Origin: Mucilaginibacter paludis DSM 18603
Lineage (GTDB): Bacteria; Bacteroidota; Bacteroidia; Sphingobacteriales; Sphingobacteriaceae
NCBI RefSeq assembly: GCF_000166195.2
Contig: NZ_CM001403.1
Span: forward strand, 992,001-1,056,000
Direction of reading: 5' to 3'
DNA length: 64,000 nt
Shown here: one piece after another, positions 27,959-37,298 of the stretch
How the letters are laid out: the number at the start of each line of letters is the position of its first letter
Position numbering within the stretch: position 1 is the stretch's first letter
Position numbers and translations under genes: made by a program
The notes under the pieces: model-generated
What the model saw: the letters and a program-made list of their open reading frames with translations, nothing else
The model's database searches: none
What the model was told of the DNA's origin: nothing

Positions 27959-29566
27959 TTACAAGCTTTGAATAAAGGCGGTAAGGCTGCCGCCCTGCGA
28001 GATATTGAGCTTTTTACGAAGCCTGTACCGCGATACCCGCAAGCTATCAACAGAGATGCCCAGCAAAGCGGCGATGTCATTCGAGTTGAGGTTGATTCGT
28101 AACAGCGCTATCAACCTCATATCGGTTGAAGTAAGCTCATTGCTGTGCTGCTTAATACTTTCAAAAAACTGTTGATGTACTTGCTCAAAAGCAGTAGTAA
28201 ACTCCTTCCAATGCTGCTCATGGTTAAAGCTATCGTTTATTTGGAGTATAATTTGCTGCATTTGTTTTTTCTGGTCGCGTTTATCATCTTTAACCATAGC
28301 CTGTAAGGTAGCGCGCATGTTTTCGAGCAATTGGTTATTTCTAATCAGGTTTAGGGTATGGTTAGATAGTTCGCGGCTTTTTAACTCCAGCTGTTGTTTT
28401 AAACTTTCCTCTTCCAGTTGCTGGTTTTTAATCTGAAGCTGCATTACCAGGTGCTCGGCCTCCTTTTGTTTGGCCAGCGTATGCTGATCTTTTATTTTTA
28501 AACGTTGGCGGCTAAAAATAACCAGACCCAAAACAACAACTAACACTACCACCACCCCTACCGCCACTACAATAACCTGGTTCATTTTGCGGATGTTGTT
28601 GAGGCGCATAATCTCGTTGCTCTTTTTATCCATATCATAGAGCACCTGCAAAAAGGCGGTTTGGTTTACACCGTCTTTAGAGTAAATTTCCAACGAATAT
28701 TTCCGGCTGAGTTCGGCGTAATGGTAGGCGCTATCCATGCGGTTCATCAGTTGATATACCTTGCCCAAATCTTTACTGCATGCCGCCAGTTGGTAAATAT
28801 TACCAGTTTGCCTTGCCAGGGCCATCGCCCTTCGCGATTGCACTACGCTCTCGGCATAACGGCCCGTTTTGCGCAAAATATCGCCCAGGTTATTAACAAC
28901 CTCAATGGAAGCTACCTCATTATGCTCTTCATTGTAAAGCCGCAATGATTTTTCAAAACACACGTACGAAGAATCATACCGGGCCAGATCCTCGTATATA
29001 CTACCCAGATTTTCGTAAATTTTGGCTGCCCCTTTTTTGTAATTGGCCTGATTGTAGGTTTTAAGCGCCAGGTTTTGATAATAAAAAGCACTATCATACT
29101 GGCGGCTCTTCTCGTAAAGGTGCCCTATATTTCCTAATATCTCGGCCTGCCCTTTTAAGTTGTTATTTTGTTTATAAATAGCCAAAGCCTTGTTATACAT
29201 AACCCTTGATTTGCCCATTTGCTTGTTATAATAATAAAGCACACCGGTTTCGCCCAGGTTGGCAGCCTGCAGGTCGGGCTGGTTGTTTACGCTGAAGATT
29301 TTGTCGGCGTGGATATAAAACTCCAAGGCTTGCGCAAAGTGCCCCTGGTTATAACAAATCTGTCCCATTTGTTGCAAACAACGGCCTTCAGTTATATCAT
29401 CTTTTTTATCGACCGCCTGGGCATACATTTTTTTTAAAATGATGAGTGCCGAATCCGGATGTTGCTGACTAAGAGCGCCGATAGAAAGGAGTTGATTTTG
29501 TTGTGCAAATAAACCGCTGGCTGCGATACCTAAAAATATGATCAACAAATAAAATGATTTCAGCAT
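27959..29566 (-). CDS. TPR sensor with C-terminal helix-turn-helix, probable regulator of the phytase locus
   Basis: 535 residues. Signal peptide (ends at GLFAQ), 6-7 TPR units (about 30-300; AEILGNIGHLYEKSRQYDSAF and similar), one membrane helix (about 328-350, IVVAVGVVVVLVVVLGLVIF), a coiled coil and a LuxR/GerE-like helix-turn-helix at the end (ISVDSLRVSRYRLRKKL). The sensor part is periplasmic and the DNA-binding part cytosolic, as in other Bacteroidota TPR regulators. It sits 264 bp upstream of the receptor on the same strand, so it may control it. Confidence 0.85.
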   Translation of the reverse strand: MLKSFYLLIIFLGIAASGLFAQQNQLLSIGALSQQHPDSALIILKKMYAQAVDKKDDITEGRCLQQMGQICYNQGHFAQALEFYIHADKIFSVNNQPDLQAANLGETGVLYYYNKQMGKSRVMYNKALAIYKQNNNLKGQAEILGNIGHLYEKSRQYDSAFYYQNLALKTYNQANYKKGAAKIYENLGSIYEDLARYDSSYVCFEKSLRLYNEEHNEVASIEVVNNLGDILRKTGRYAESVVQSRRAMALARQTGNIYQLAACSKDLGKVYQLMNRMDSAYHYAELSRKYSLEIYSKDGVNQTAFLQVLYDMDKKSNEIMRLNNIRKMNQVIVVAVGVVVVLVVVLGLVIFSRQRLKIKDQHTLAKQKEAEHLVMQLQIKNQQLEEESLKQQLELKSRELSNHTLNLIRNNQLLENMRATLQAMVKDDKRDQKKQMQQIILQINDSFNHEQHWKEFTTAFEQVHQQFFESIKQHSNELTSTDMRLIALLRINLNSNDIAALLGISVDSLRVSRYRLRKKLNISQGGSLTAFIQSL

Positions 29567-29810
29567 GGTGGCACCACTCTATGTGATTAAGGGTATTCGC
29601 AAATTACGCGTTCTATTGTTAACTTATCGTTAACAATAAGATCACAGCTTAACAGGGATAGTATTAAGACAAACTGCTGGTCGCATTTTTATGCTATAAG
29701 TTTATCAAAATTGGCAATGAACTTTGTTATACTGCATACAAGCGGCATTAAAACCAATTGAACGAGGCACGCTATGAGGCGGATATTGTTTTTAAATATC
29801 CAGCACTCAA

Positions 29811-31748
29811 TTAACCTTTCAGTTCAAGGCTGCTTATAAATTGGTCAAGGCTATCCTGCTTATTCAGCTTTAGCTTTTGTTTAAGCCGGTAACGCGTCAT
29901 CCTAATACTTTTCGGATCAACTCCCAGCCGGGTTGCCATATCCTTGTTTTCCATGCCCATTAAAATATACGAGCAATATTTCAGATCTAATCGCGTGAGG
30001 GTGTTACCGGCCCTGTTTTGCAAAGCGTTAAAAAAAAGCGGATGTACATCAGCTATGGATTGCAGCTCATCTACATTCTTGTCCATTCGCAAATTCTGAT
30101 TAACGATGCGTCCAATCTGCCTGGCTATTACGGGAGAGTCTGCCTGGCTGGCCTTTTGTTTTAATACCTCCAGAATTGAATTTTTCTCTTCAATTTTCAA
30201 CGTTCCGGCAAGCAGGGCTTTTTCCAACCAATCGGTTCTGTCCTGCAACAGTTCCTGTTGGGCTTGCAGGCGGGCACTTTCCTCTTCGCGCAACGAGGCT
30301 CTTAATTCCGCTTCCTGTTTTTCAAGTATCAGTCGCCCCGCTTCAGCCTCCTGCAATCTGGTCATCAATTTGGCTTCTTCTTTCTCCTGGTCGGCCATTT
30401 TCTTTTCCTGCTGGGATGCTTTTAACTTAAAATGATACGACCTGAGCAAAAATACGAGCGATATAATCCCGGTAGATCCAATAATCACGTACAACCAATT
30501 CAACCGCTTGTTATAATCGTCGCGTTCCCGGAGGCGCACAATTTCATTTTCACGCTGCGCTGCCTGGTATTGTTCTTCCAACTGTTGTGTAACAGCCAAT
30601 TTTTGCACATCAAAAACCTTATCATGATAATTAAGGTATTGCTTGTAATATGCCATGGCCTTTTTGAGGTTTCCGCTACTTTCGGCAACATTGGCCAGGC
30701 CAAGCATCATTCTCGACCGGGTAATATCAACCCCGTCCGATAGCGTAGCTAACTCGCCAATCCCCCTGTTTAAATATTCTTCTGCCTGTTTATAATCCTT
30801 TTCGCGTAAAGCATATTCGCTCAGTATACCATACCCGTTGGCAATCACTTCGCGGCCGTTAGTACTCCGGGCAATCTTTAAAGCAAGGTTAACATATTTG
30901 TAAGCGCTATCCTTGTAAGTTGCCGGATAGTACCTGAAATAGCTGTTGGCCATGTTTAACGCAGTTGCCGAAGCATTACTTTGAAGCAATATGCGCTCTT
31001 TATTGCGCACGTAAAATGTGAGCGCCCTGCGGTAGTAAACCAGAGACGAATCTAACACACTACGCTTTAGGGTATCCTTCTCAAATGCAGAAAAGTAACT
31101 GTGCGCCACAGTCATATAACCCATTTGCATATCATCAGCATAAATACTGCGCCGGGCGGTGGCAAGGCAAGCCGCTGCATACTTGCGTTGCTTGAGGGTA
31201 TCGCTGCCGTAAGCATAAATACTGGCTATGTAGTGATTAATCAGCACCTTGTAATTAACAGAGCGCCTATCATTTTTGTTACTGATCAATGAGGCGGCCC
31301 TTAACAAGGCAGACATGGCTTTTTCATTATTACCCCTCACCATATCCAGCCAGCCTTTTCTAAACCACACAAATGAAGCAATAACAGGGTCGGTATGATT
31401 ATCTAAGGCTTTCAAAGCACTATCTAAATACTTTGATGCACGCTGCTGTTGGTTTTGCTGAACCAGCAAATGTGCCATGGTAGCATAACAAAATGCTTCT
31501 GCAGCTTCATTATGTTGCCGACGGGCCATCGCGATAGCTTCATTGCTTATACCTACCGCCTTTTTTATATCTCTTTCAAAATTTGCCCGGGCCAGTTCGC
31601 CCATAATAATGGGGCTTTCTTTAGCGTCAGCAATTTTCACAGCCCTGTTTAACGAATCGATGATTAACGATTGGCTATAAGCGCCACAGGCCGGGTAGAA
31701 ACAGGCACATATAAACAGGAGTAACAGATAGTACTTTTTAAATGGCAT
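29811..31748 (-). CDS. TPR sensor with C-terminal helix-turn-helix, second copy
   Basis: 645 residues with the same design as the neighbouring regulator: signal peptide (ends at AYSQ), TPR array (about 30-400; YGILSEYALREKDYKQAEEYL), membrane helix near 415-437, a long Glu/Gln-rich coiled coil (about 440-540), and a final helix-turn-helix (MATRLGVDPKSIRMTRYRLKQKL). Same strand as the first, 244 bp upstream, so the pair is probably an old duplication. The signal sensed is unknown. Confidence 0.82.
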   Translation of the reverse strand: MPFKKYYLLLLFICACFYPACGAYSQSLIIDSLNRAVKIADAKESPIIMGELARANFERDIKKAVGISNEAIAMARRQHNEAAEAFCYATMAHLLVQQNQQQRASKYLDSALKALDNHTDPVIASFVWFRKGWLDMVRGNNEKAMSALLRAASLISNKNDRRSVNYKVLINHYIASIYAYGSDTLKQRKYAAACLATARRSIYADDMQMGYMTVAHSYFSAFEKDTLKRSVLDSSLVYYRRALTFYVRNKERILLQSNASATALNMANSYFRYYPATYKDSAYKYVNLALKIARSTNGREVIANGYGILSEYALREKDYKQAEEYLNRGIGELATLSDGVDITRSRMMLGLANVAESSGNLKKAMAYYKQYLNYHDKVFDVQKLAVTQQLEEQYQAAQRENEIVRLRERDDYNKRLNWLYVIIGSTGIISLVFLLRSYHFKLKASQQEKKMADQEKEEAKLMTRLQEAEAGRLILEKQEAELRASLREEESARLQAQQELLQDRTDWLEKALLAGTLKIEEKNSILEVLKQKASQADSPVIARQIGRIVNQNLRMDKNVDELQSIADVHPLFFNALQNRAGNTLTRLDLKYCSYILMGMENKDMATRLGVDPKSIRMTRYRLKQKLKLNKQDSLDQFISSLELKG

Positions 31749-31899
31749 AATTGTAAAAATATCATTTTAAGGGCCTGTTATAGCGCTTACCTTTTACTTC
31801 AATGAAATAACAACTGAAAACTAAACAGTTAGCTACCCTTTGTAGACAATTTGTAGATGCCTTAACCATGTGATGTAGACAGCTTGTAGGCCCCATTTG

Positions 31900-31931
31900 T
31901 TTGGCCTTTGTTAAAATGCACTTTAGTTTTG
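31900..31931 (+). promoter_or_regulatory. Bacteroidota-type promoter of the DUF4870 gene
   Basis: TTTG at 31900-31903 and TAGTTTTG at 31924-31931 with a 20-bp spacer fit the -33/-7 consensus TTTG-N19-21-TAnnTTTG. The ATG is 31 bp further on. Confidence 0.6.
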
Positions 31932-31962
31932 CCCCATCATTTCACTATAAAAACAAAATACG

Positions 31963-32295
31963 ATGACAAACAAAAGCATGGCCATTGTAAGCTACATCAC
32001 CATTATTGGCTGGGTGATATCTTACCTGGAGTACAAAAAAAGTACAGAAAAAAGCGCGTTGGTTAATTACCATCTTGGCCAGTCCTTAGGCCTCATTATT
32101 CTATCTTTTATACTGGGTATAGCCATATCCATATTAACCATGTTGATACCGGCCCTGGGTATAGTTTCCATGGTAGTGGGTATATTATCCATCATTTTAT
32201 TACTCATGGGTATTATTGCCGCATCAAACGAGGCTATTAAACCGCTACCTGTTGTAGGAAAATTATTTGAGGGGAAATTTGATTTCTCCAAATAA
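31963..32295 (+). CDS. DUF4870-like membrane protein, 110 aa
   Basis: A small membrane protein with three hydrophobic helices. The motifs YITIIGWVISYLEYKK, VNYHLGQSLGLIILSF and NEAIKPLPVVGKLFEGKFDF match the DUF4870/Tic20-like pattern: first helix, NxxxGQ before the second, and a conserved KxLP near the end. Function of the family is not established. It has its own promoter and a terminator, so it is separate from the following operon although it points the same way. Confidence 0.8.
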   Translation: MTNKSMAIVSYITIIGWVISYLEYKKSTEKSALVNYHLGQSLGLIILSFILGIAISILTMLIPALGIVSMVVGILSIILLLMGIIAASNEAIKPLPVVGKLFEGKFDFSK

Positions 32296-32309
32296 TGTGA
32301 TGTGAACCG

Positions 32310-32342
32310 AGGGGGATAAACATTCTGATTCCCCCTTTATTA
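32310..32342 (+). terminator. Terminator after the DUF4870 gene
   Basis: Stem AGGGGGA / TCCCCCT with a 13-base loop and a TTTATT tail, 14 bp after the stop. Confidence 0.6.
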
Positions 32343-32412
32343 AACTGCCAATTACGACGGCCTCCATTGACTGGATGATTAACCAATGTAAATGGACGTT
32401 AATTAAAAAACC

Positions 32413-32619
32413 ATGCGAAACCCGTTTGAAAAGATATCAGAAAACTCAATCTCATCAGCAAAGCAATGGGAAAGTAGTAAAACCTTTTCAGGCGTCAGTT
32501 CCATTTGTTGCCTCCAATGCGGCGCCCCGCGGCCGGTAAACACCAATATAAGCCACTGTGCGTATTGCGGTTGCCGACTGATGGATATAGATGTTCAAAT
32601 AAACCATGATAAACTATAG
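32413..32619 (+). CDS. Small zinc-ribbon protein, 68 aa
   Basis: The C-terminal half has a zinc ribbon: CLQCGAPRP followed by CAYCGCRL, two CxxC knuckles 21 residues apart. The N-terminal 25 residues are polar. First gene of an operon of four; the next gene begins within or 4 bp after its end. The second gene also carries a ribbon, so the two could form a complex. Role unknown; the context suggests membrane or envelope maintenance. Confidence 0.7.
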   Translation: MRNPFEKISENSISSAKQWESSKTFSGVSSICCLQCGAPRPVNTNISHCAYCGCRLMDIDVQINHDKL

Positions 32620-32623
32620 GGCC

Positions 32624-33337
32624 ATGACGCATGAACCAATTAACCAGTGGAATAACTTCCTTGAAAAAATAAGGGCCAGGTTTGAGGATACTTTAGTTTA
32701 CGCAAAAGAAACCGTGCTTAGTAGTTTAGAAAAAAACCAATATGACTACTATGGCTCTTTTAGAACGTTGAAAGCCATACAGCAGCAAATTTATACCGAT
32801 GTGATACAAAAAGTAAGCGATACCTGGCAAAACCAGGTAGAACCTTTGCTGAGGAGTACCACTGTAAACTGGGCCGCTGAGTTAAAAAAGGCGCACAACG
32901 TATCCGAAGAAATGAACCGCCAATTAGCGCTATGGGTATACATCACCGAAGGGCAACTATCGCTCAAATATTATGATTATGCTATCCAACTCATTAACGG
33001 TGATTTTAATTGCAGCCAATGCAATTCACCGCTATCTGTAAAAAAAGATTTTTTTAATGCACAATACATCGTTTGTAGTTACTGCCAAGCAGTAAACACT
33101 TTTGAACCTGAAACCAAGTATGTTACTATTGGGTGGAACGTGGTAGATAACATTGCGGCATTATATGCACTTAACGAATATAAGTTAATGCTTAAAGCCC
33201 AAAGCGGTGATGATTATACCAATGCACAGCGTAAATATTATGAGCGATACTTTGAGGAACGTGTAAAACTGATGCCACACACAGCAGCAAGCAAAACAAA
33301 AGACATTGAACTGGCGATAAAAAAACAATCTAACTAA
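32624..33337 (+). CDS. Zinc-ribbon protein, 237 aa
   Basis: Mostly helical N-terminal part (about 1-120, with many Gln, Trp and Lys), then a zinc ribbon CSQCNSPLSV ... CSYCQAVN at about 127-150 and a helical tail. Starts at the ATG at 32624 (4 bp after the previous stop); an ATG at 32606 overlapping the previous gene would add six residues. The layout is reminiscent of zinc-ribbon partners of SPFH proteins (YdjG of the Bacillus ydj locus), which fits the SPFH gene two positions down. Confidence 0.7.
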   Translation: MTHEPINQWNNFLEKIRARFEDTLVYAKETVLSSLEKNQYDYYGSFRTLKAIQQQIYTDVIQKVSDTWQNQVEPLLRSTTVNWAAELKKAHNVSEEMNRQLALWVYITEGQLSLKYYDYAIQLINGDFNCSQCNSPLSVKKDFFNAQYIVCSYCQAVNTFEPETKYVTIGWNVVDNIAALYALNEYKLMLKAQSGDDYTNAQRKYYERYFEERVKLMPHTAASKTKDIELAIKKQSN

Positions 33338-33348
33338 AGCAACATCTT

Positions 33349-33912
33349 ATGGAAACCATAAACGGAGTAACATTTGAAGAATATGCCGCTGCTTGCGGCA
33401 ACCTGGCACAAGGTATGCCCGAAGCGCAAGTAATTGAAATACTGGGGCTCGAAAAGCCGGTTTGGGACGAAACCCTTGATCGGTGGAACGATAGACTTGG
33501 CGAACTGATGACCGAAGATATGGACTATGCAACACGGTATGGCGAGTTATTTGCAAACCCCAAGGCAGGAAGGTTTGCTCAAGTTGAAACTACAGCGATG
33601 GATGCCGGCGAACTGTTACAGTTAGTGCCCGACTATGAAACATATCAAAAAATATTCTGGCATCAGTCGGTCGCGGCATCACATGGTATAGACCCCGTAA
33701 CCGTACTGGAAGGCTATGGTATTGATTTAGGTAAGTGGGGGGCCTTGAATATGCATTACCTCAATTATCAAAATAGCCTGCTTGACCACACCGCGCCGGA
33801 TTATGCCGAAAAATTTAATTATTTCAGACAATTACAGGACAAGTGGCGCAGTCATTTTGAAAGTGAATACAGTAATTACAAATCAGATCTGGCATCGGAT
33901 ATAGAATTTTAA
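33349..33912 (+). CDS. DUF6620-like protein, 187 aa
   Basis: A helical, acidic, soluble protein. The pattern VTFEEYAAACGNLAQGMPEAQVIEILGLEKPVWDE is what I recall of the DUF6620 family, in which the same unit is repeated later (EMYQ... HGIDPVTVLEGYGIDLGKW). Function unknown. It lies 11 bp after the zinc-ribbon gene and 2 bp before the SPFH gene, and is surely co-expressed. Confidence 0.65.
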   Translation: METINGVTFEEYAAACGNLAQGMPEAQVIEILGLEKPVWDETLDRWNDRLGELMTEDMDYATRYGELFANPKAGRFAQVETTAMDAGELLQLVPDYETYQKIFWHQSVAASHGIDPVTVLEGYGIDLGKWGALNMHYLNYQNSLLDHTAPDYAEKFNYFRQLQDKWRSHFESEYSNYKSDLASDIEF

Positions 33913-33914
33913 CT

Positions 33915-34892
33915 ATGGGCATAGTCAATGCAACCAAAAATCAGTTCAGGTCGGTTATCCAATGGGATGACCCGAAGGAATGGGAGCTATTCCGAAAGTT
34001 TGACATTCGGGGCGACGAACTGAAAAACATCTCCAAACTCATATTGCAGCCCGGGCAGGGCTGCATTTATACCTATGAGGGCACTGTTAAAGGCTTGTTT
34101 AATGAGCCAGGTATTTATGATATACAGACTGATAACAGGCCTTTTATAACTACGCTAAAAAAGTTCATCAATTTTTTTGAGAGCGAGCATAAAACCGGGA
34201 TCTGGTTTTACCGCACGGCAGATATTGTTAACATGCGCTGGGGCACACGGTTACCGGTTACCTATGTTGACCCCTTTTATACATTCCCCGTAAATTTACG
34301 TGCATACGGCAACTTCTCGATCAGGATTACGCAGCCCGAAGCGTTTTTTACGCGCATTGTTGCAGGGCAATCAAATTATGATGCCTACAACTTACAGGAA
34401 CTGCTTTTATCCCGCATTTCGCAAAAGCTGGGTCAATACCTGGCCAACGCCAAGTTTTCATATGCGGAGGTGGACAGCAACCTGGAAAAGATGGCATCTG
34501 ATGCCACAGCACAAACACAAGCCGAGTTTGCAGATTTCGGATTTGAACTGCTTGACTTCAGGATAGAAGGATCGTCGTTTGACCAGGAAACCAATAACCG
34601 GATAGCCGGTATATCCAACATTCAAGCCGATGCAAAAGCCGCCCAGCTCGCCGGGCTTACTTTTGAAGAAATGCAAAAAATGATGGCTTTAAGAGAAGCC
34701 GTACGTAATGAAAATGGTTTGGGCGCGGGCGTGGTAACTGTCCTCAACCTAACTAATACCCCTCTGGCAAACCCGGCTGATCTCACTTTAATTAGGGCCA
34801 AACTAATCGACCTGAAAGAATTGTATGATAGCGGGCTGATTGACGATAATGAGTTTAAAATGCAAAAAGCAAAGATTTTAAAGCAGTTTTAA
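33915..34892 (+). CDS. SPFH-domain protein with C-terminal SHOCT segment (YdjI-like)
   Basis: 325 residues. SPFH/band-7-like domain (about 20-240) without an N-terminal transmembrane helix: SVIQWDDPKEWELFRKF, GDELKNISKLILQPGQGCIYTYEG, WGTRLPVTYVDP. It is the kind annotated as virion core protein or YdjI. The last 27 residues (LIDLKELYDSGLIDDNEFKMQKAKILKQF type) form a SHOCT helical motif. Role: scaffold on membranes; the Bacillus YdjI partner acts with zinc-ribbon protein YdjG and PspA. PspA is absent here. Last gene of the operon. Confidence 0.83.
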   Translation: MGIVNATKNQFRSVIQWDDPKEWELFRKFDIRGDELKNISKLILQPGQGCIYTYEGTVKGLFNEPGIYDIQTDNRPFITTLKKFINFFESEHKTGIWFYRTADIVNMRWGTRLPVTYVDPFYTFPVNLRAYGNFSIRITQPEAFFTRIVAGQSNYDAYNLQELLLSRISQKLGQYLANAKFSYAEVDSNLEKMASDATAQTQAEFADFGFELLDFRIEGSSFDQETNNRIAGISNIQADAKAAQLAGLTFEEMQKMMALREAVRNENGLGAGVVTVLNLTNTPLANPADLTLIRAKLIDLKELYDSGLIDDNEFKMQKAKILKQF

Positions 34893-35040
34893 AAGAGGAT
34901 GTCGGGTTTTACAATCAGCAGTTGATGGAGCGAGGGCGTAGCCGTATAGGCTTAGCCTGTCTTAAATGTTAATTGAGCATCTGCCAGCATTAGAAAATAG
35001 AATTTATGAATCCAATAACATTACGATGAATAATTAGCGG

Positions 35041-35048
35041 TAAATTTG
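35041..35048 (+). promoter_or_regulatory. Candidate -7 element directly before the HAD gene (TAAATTTG)
   Basis: TAAATTTG fits TAnnTTTG and ends 4 bp before the ATG at 35053, which would give a leaderless message. No good -33 element at the standard spacing, so this is tentative. Confidence 0.3.
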
Positions 35049-35052
35049 GGTT

Positions 35053-35535
35053 ATGTTGATTTTATTAGACATAGATGGCGTTTTGGTTCCTGCAAACTCC
35101 TGGAAAAAACCGGAGTTTATGGAGGATGGTTTCACTGCGTTTAGTCCGGGTTGTGTGGCAGCACTTAACCGCATACTGCTGGAAACCAATGCATCTATTT
35201 TATTGACAACTTCGCATAAAGCAATATATCAAGTTGCACAATGGAAAAACTTGTTAAAAACAAGAGGCATTAATGCAAAAAAATTAAAACGGCTAACTAC
35301 AGATAGTCTGAAAACCACTCGAAAAGATGAAATATTACAATGGTATAATAATACACGTACACCTAACGAGTACTTTGTAATTATAGATGATGACAAAATG
35401 TTAAATGGCTTACCCGAATATATAAAATCGAGTCTCGTGTTGACCAGCTCTTCTGTCGGACTTACCGATGACCTCGCTGATGAGGCTATCTCTATTTTAC
35501 AGAAGATGCATATCAATAAACATAAACAATTTTAA
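35053..35535 (+). CDS. HAD-like hydrolase-domain protein, 160 aa
   Basis: Motif I is LDIDGVLVP near the N-terminus (nucleophile and acid Asp pair), motif II is the Thr/Ser of ILLTTSHK, and motif IV is FVIIDDDKML. It resembles the small HAD domains found with RNA-repair proteins (HAD_SAK_2). A phosphatase or nucleotidase activity is likely; the substrate is not visible. It stands alone between two unrelated genes. Confidence 0.78.
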   Translation: MLILLDIDGVLVPANSWKKPEFMEDGFTAFSPGCVAALNRILLETNASILLTTSHKAIYQVAQWKNLLKTRGINAKKLKRLTTDSLKTTRKDEILQWYNNTRTPNEYFVIIDDDKMLNGLPEYIKSSLVLTSSSVGLTDDLADEAISILQKMHINKHKQF

Positions 35536-35681
35536 ATTAAAGCTTTACATTTTAAAAGATTAAGCCGAATTGAAGCTATTTAAAGTAGCGCCCCTCCTTT
35601 TGCACCGGTTCCATGATCAGCATTAAAGCTACCCGTGTTTACCGGCTATTATACTTATCTTCGCAACATCGCTATTAAACA

Positions 35682-36185
35682 ATGAAAAACACATACTACC
35701 TTAAACAAAGTCCTCTTATCTTTTTGGCTCTTGCCTTAATCATATCTTCGTGCACAAAAATACCAGGGCATTACATCAACGGTAATACAACAACTACAGG
35801 TGCAACATTCACTTATCAGTTAGGTAGCGCCGCATCTGTTACTTTAACTACACCATCTCATCTGATAAGCTTTGCGCAGGCGAATGCAGGTGGCCCGGAT
35901 GTTACTGTAATTTCTGCATTTAACATCAGCACTTCCGATAATATTGGCTTACAGTTTGATGCCACCCAACCGGGAACTTATACTTCTTCGTTCGGATATT
36001 TTGAGGTAGGCGCTCTTAAACTCCATGTGCCACCTGGCGGAGAAACCATTAAGGTAACTACATACAACTTCGCCGACAACGGCCAGCAGTTAAAGGGTAC
36101 TATAAAAGGTTCTTTCAGCGGCTTTATGGCCGACTCTTTAAATAACCAGGTAAAATTTAGCGGATCGTTTAACATTACGCAATAA
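35682..36185 (+). CDS. Hypothetical lipoprotein, 167 aa
   Basis: Lipoprotein signal with lipobox ISSC (about residue 24). The mature part is a single beta-rich domain of Thr, Ser and Gly (VTLTTPSHLISFAQANAG, GTIKGSFSGFM, VKFSGSFNITQ), as in many Bacteroidota surface lipoproteins of the DUF5025/DUF6252 type. No family named with confidence. The gene converges on the aspartyl protease gene with 13 bp between. Confidence 0.65.
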   Translation: MKNTYYLKQSPLIFLALALIISSCTKIPGHYINGNTTTTGATFTYQLGSAASVTLTTPSHLISFAQANAGGPDVTVISAFNISTSDNIGLQFDATQPGTYTSSFGYFEVGALKLHVPPGGETIKVTTYNFADNGQQLKGTIKGSFSGFMADSLNNQVKFSGSFNITQ

Positions 36186-36198
36186 ACAAGCCATCAAA

Positions 36199-37083
36199 TT
36201 ATTGCTGTACAAGCAGTAATTTATCCTGAAGATCAAAAGTTATTTTTGACCCTAACCAATTGATCCAAATAATACCATCGTAGATGAGCCCATCAACGAA
36301 TTGGACGGGAAAGTTGGAGGTGCTGATTGCCGCATCATGAGCCGACGCAAGTTTATTTAATTTAGTTAAATAAATAGTTGATACGTATTTAGTGTCAACC
36401 TCGCTCTTTTTTGCAATTCTTTTTACCCTTACCGTGTCGTTCACATCCACATTCAACTGCTTCAGATATTTGGAGTTAATTCTGAAAACATCTTTGCCGG
36501 CACCACTATCCATAGATAACTGTAGCGTAAGCGTATCATTGATTTTGAAATAAGAGAAAATTGTGAGTGACCTATCGCGCGACTGCTCTAATTGTACAGG
36601 CATAGGCTTGGCAATTTTTTTTATTGCACTAAGCGTTTGTTTCGACTCAAGCACAATCACTTTCTTATTGAAATCGATAGTAAATGGCTGTGATTCCAGT
36701 AATTTTAATGATAAGATACCATCAATATCTCCCAAGTTAAAATCCAGCCAGCTTACCTCTTCTTCCTCTTTCTGAAAACCACCTAACTGAACACCTTTAA
36801 CCCGGAACAGATCGGCATCCACCCGCTCTCCGGTAGCCCTGAAACCTGTATAAGAACCGGAACTTACTGTATGTTTCAGCTTATTAAAAAACACCTTGGT
36901 AAATACCGTTAACCCAGCACCTGTATCAAATATAAAACGGCCTTCTACCCCATCTATTTTGGCTTTTACTAAAATATGGCCCGATTGTAACATTTCAAAA
37001 GGGATCTCATTTTTCACTTCAGTTTTGGCAAATGCCGCAGAGTTAAGCAATACGATAAGGCAGGAAAGTAATAATAGTCGCAT
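36199..37083 (-). CDS. Retropepsin-like aspartyl protease, exported
   Basis: 294 residues with a signal peptide (ends at AAFAK). Two active-site triads, FDTGAG (about 53) and MDSGAG (about 192), match the DT/SGA motif of retroviral-type aspartyl proteases; having two in one chain gives a pepsin-like bilobed enzyme. Bacteroidota homologues are periplasmic or surface proteases of unknown target. ATG at 37083. Monocistronic by layout. Confidence 0.8.
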   Translation of the reverse strand: MRLLLLSCLIVLLNSAAFAKTEVKNEIPFEMLQSGHILVKAKIDGVEGRFIFDTGAGLTVFTKVFFNKLKHTVSSGSYTGFRATGERVDADLFRVKGVQLGGFQKEEEEVSWLDFNLGDIDGILSLKLLESQPFTIDFNKKVIVLESKQTLSAIKKIAKPMPVQLEQSRDRSLTIFSYFKINDTLTLQLSMDSGAGKDVFRINSKYLKQLNVDVNDTVRVKRIAKKSEVDTKYVSTIYLTKLNKLASAHDAAISTSNFPVQFVDGLIYDGIIWINWLGSKITFDLQDKLLLVQQ

Positions 37084-37298
37084 GTTTTTTTGTAATATTA
37101 AATAAACATACTAAAAAATTTACAAGTGCTGCCTGTTCTTTATGCTGAAAATAAACAGAAAAAAATTGGACATGAGTGAAGGTGTTTATACCATATTGAT
37201 TATCAATTAAACACTTGCGGCCCTTGCTGTATCCTATACCTTTATAAGCGATGTGATAAACACGAAACATCAGCATTTACCTTTGGCAAGCTTAAGCG

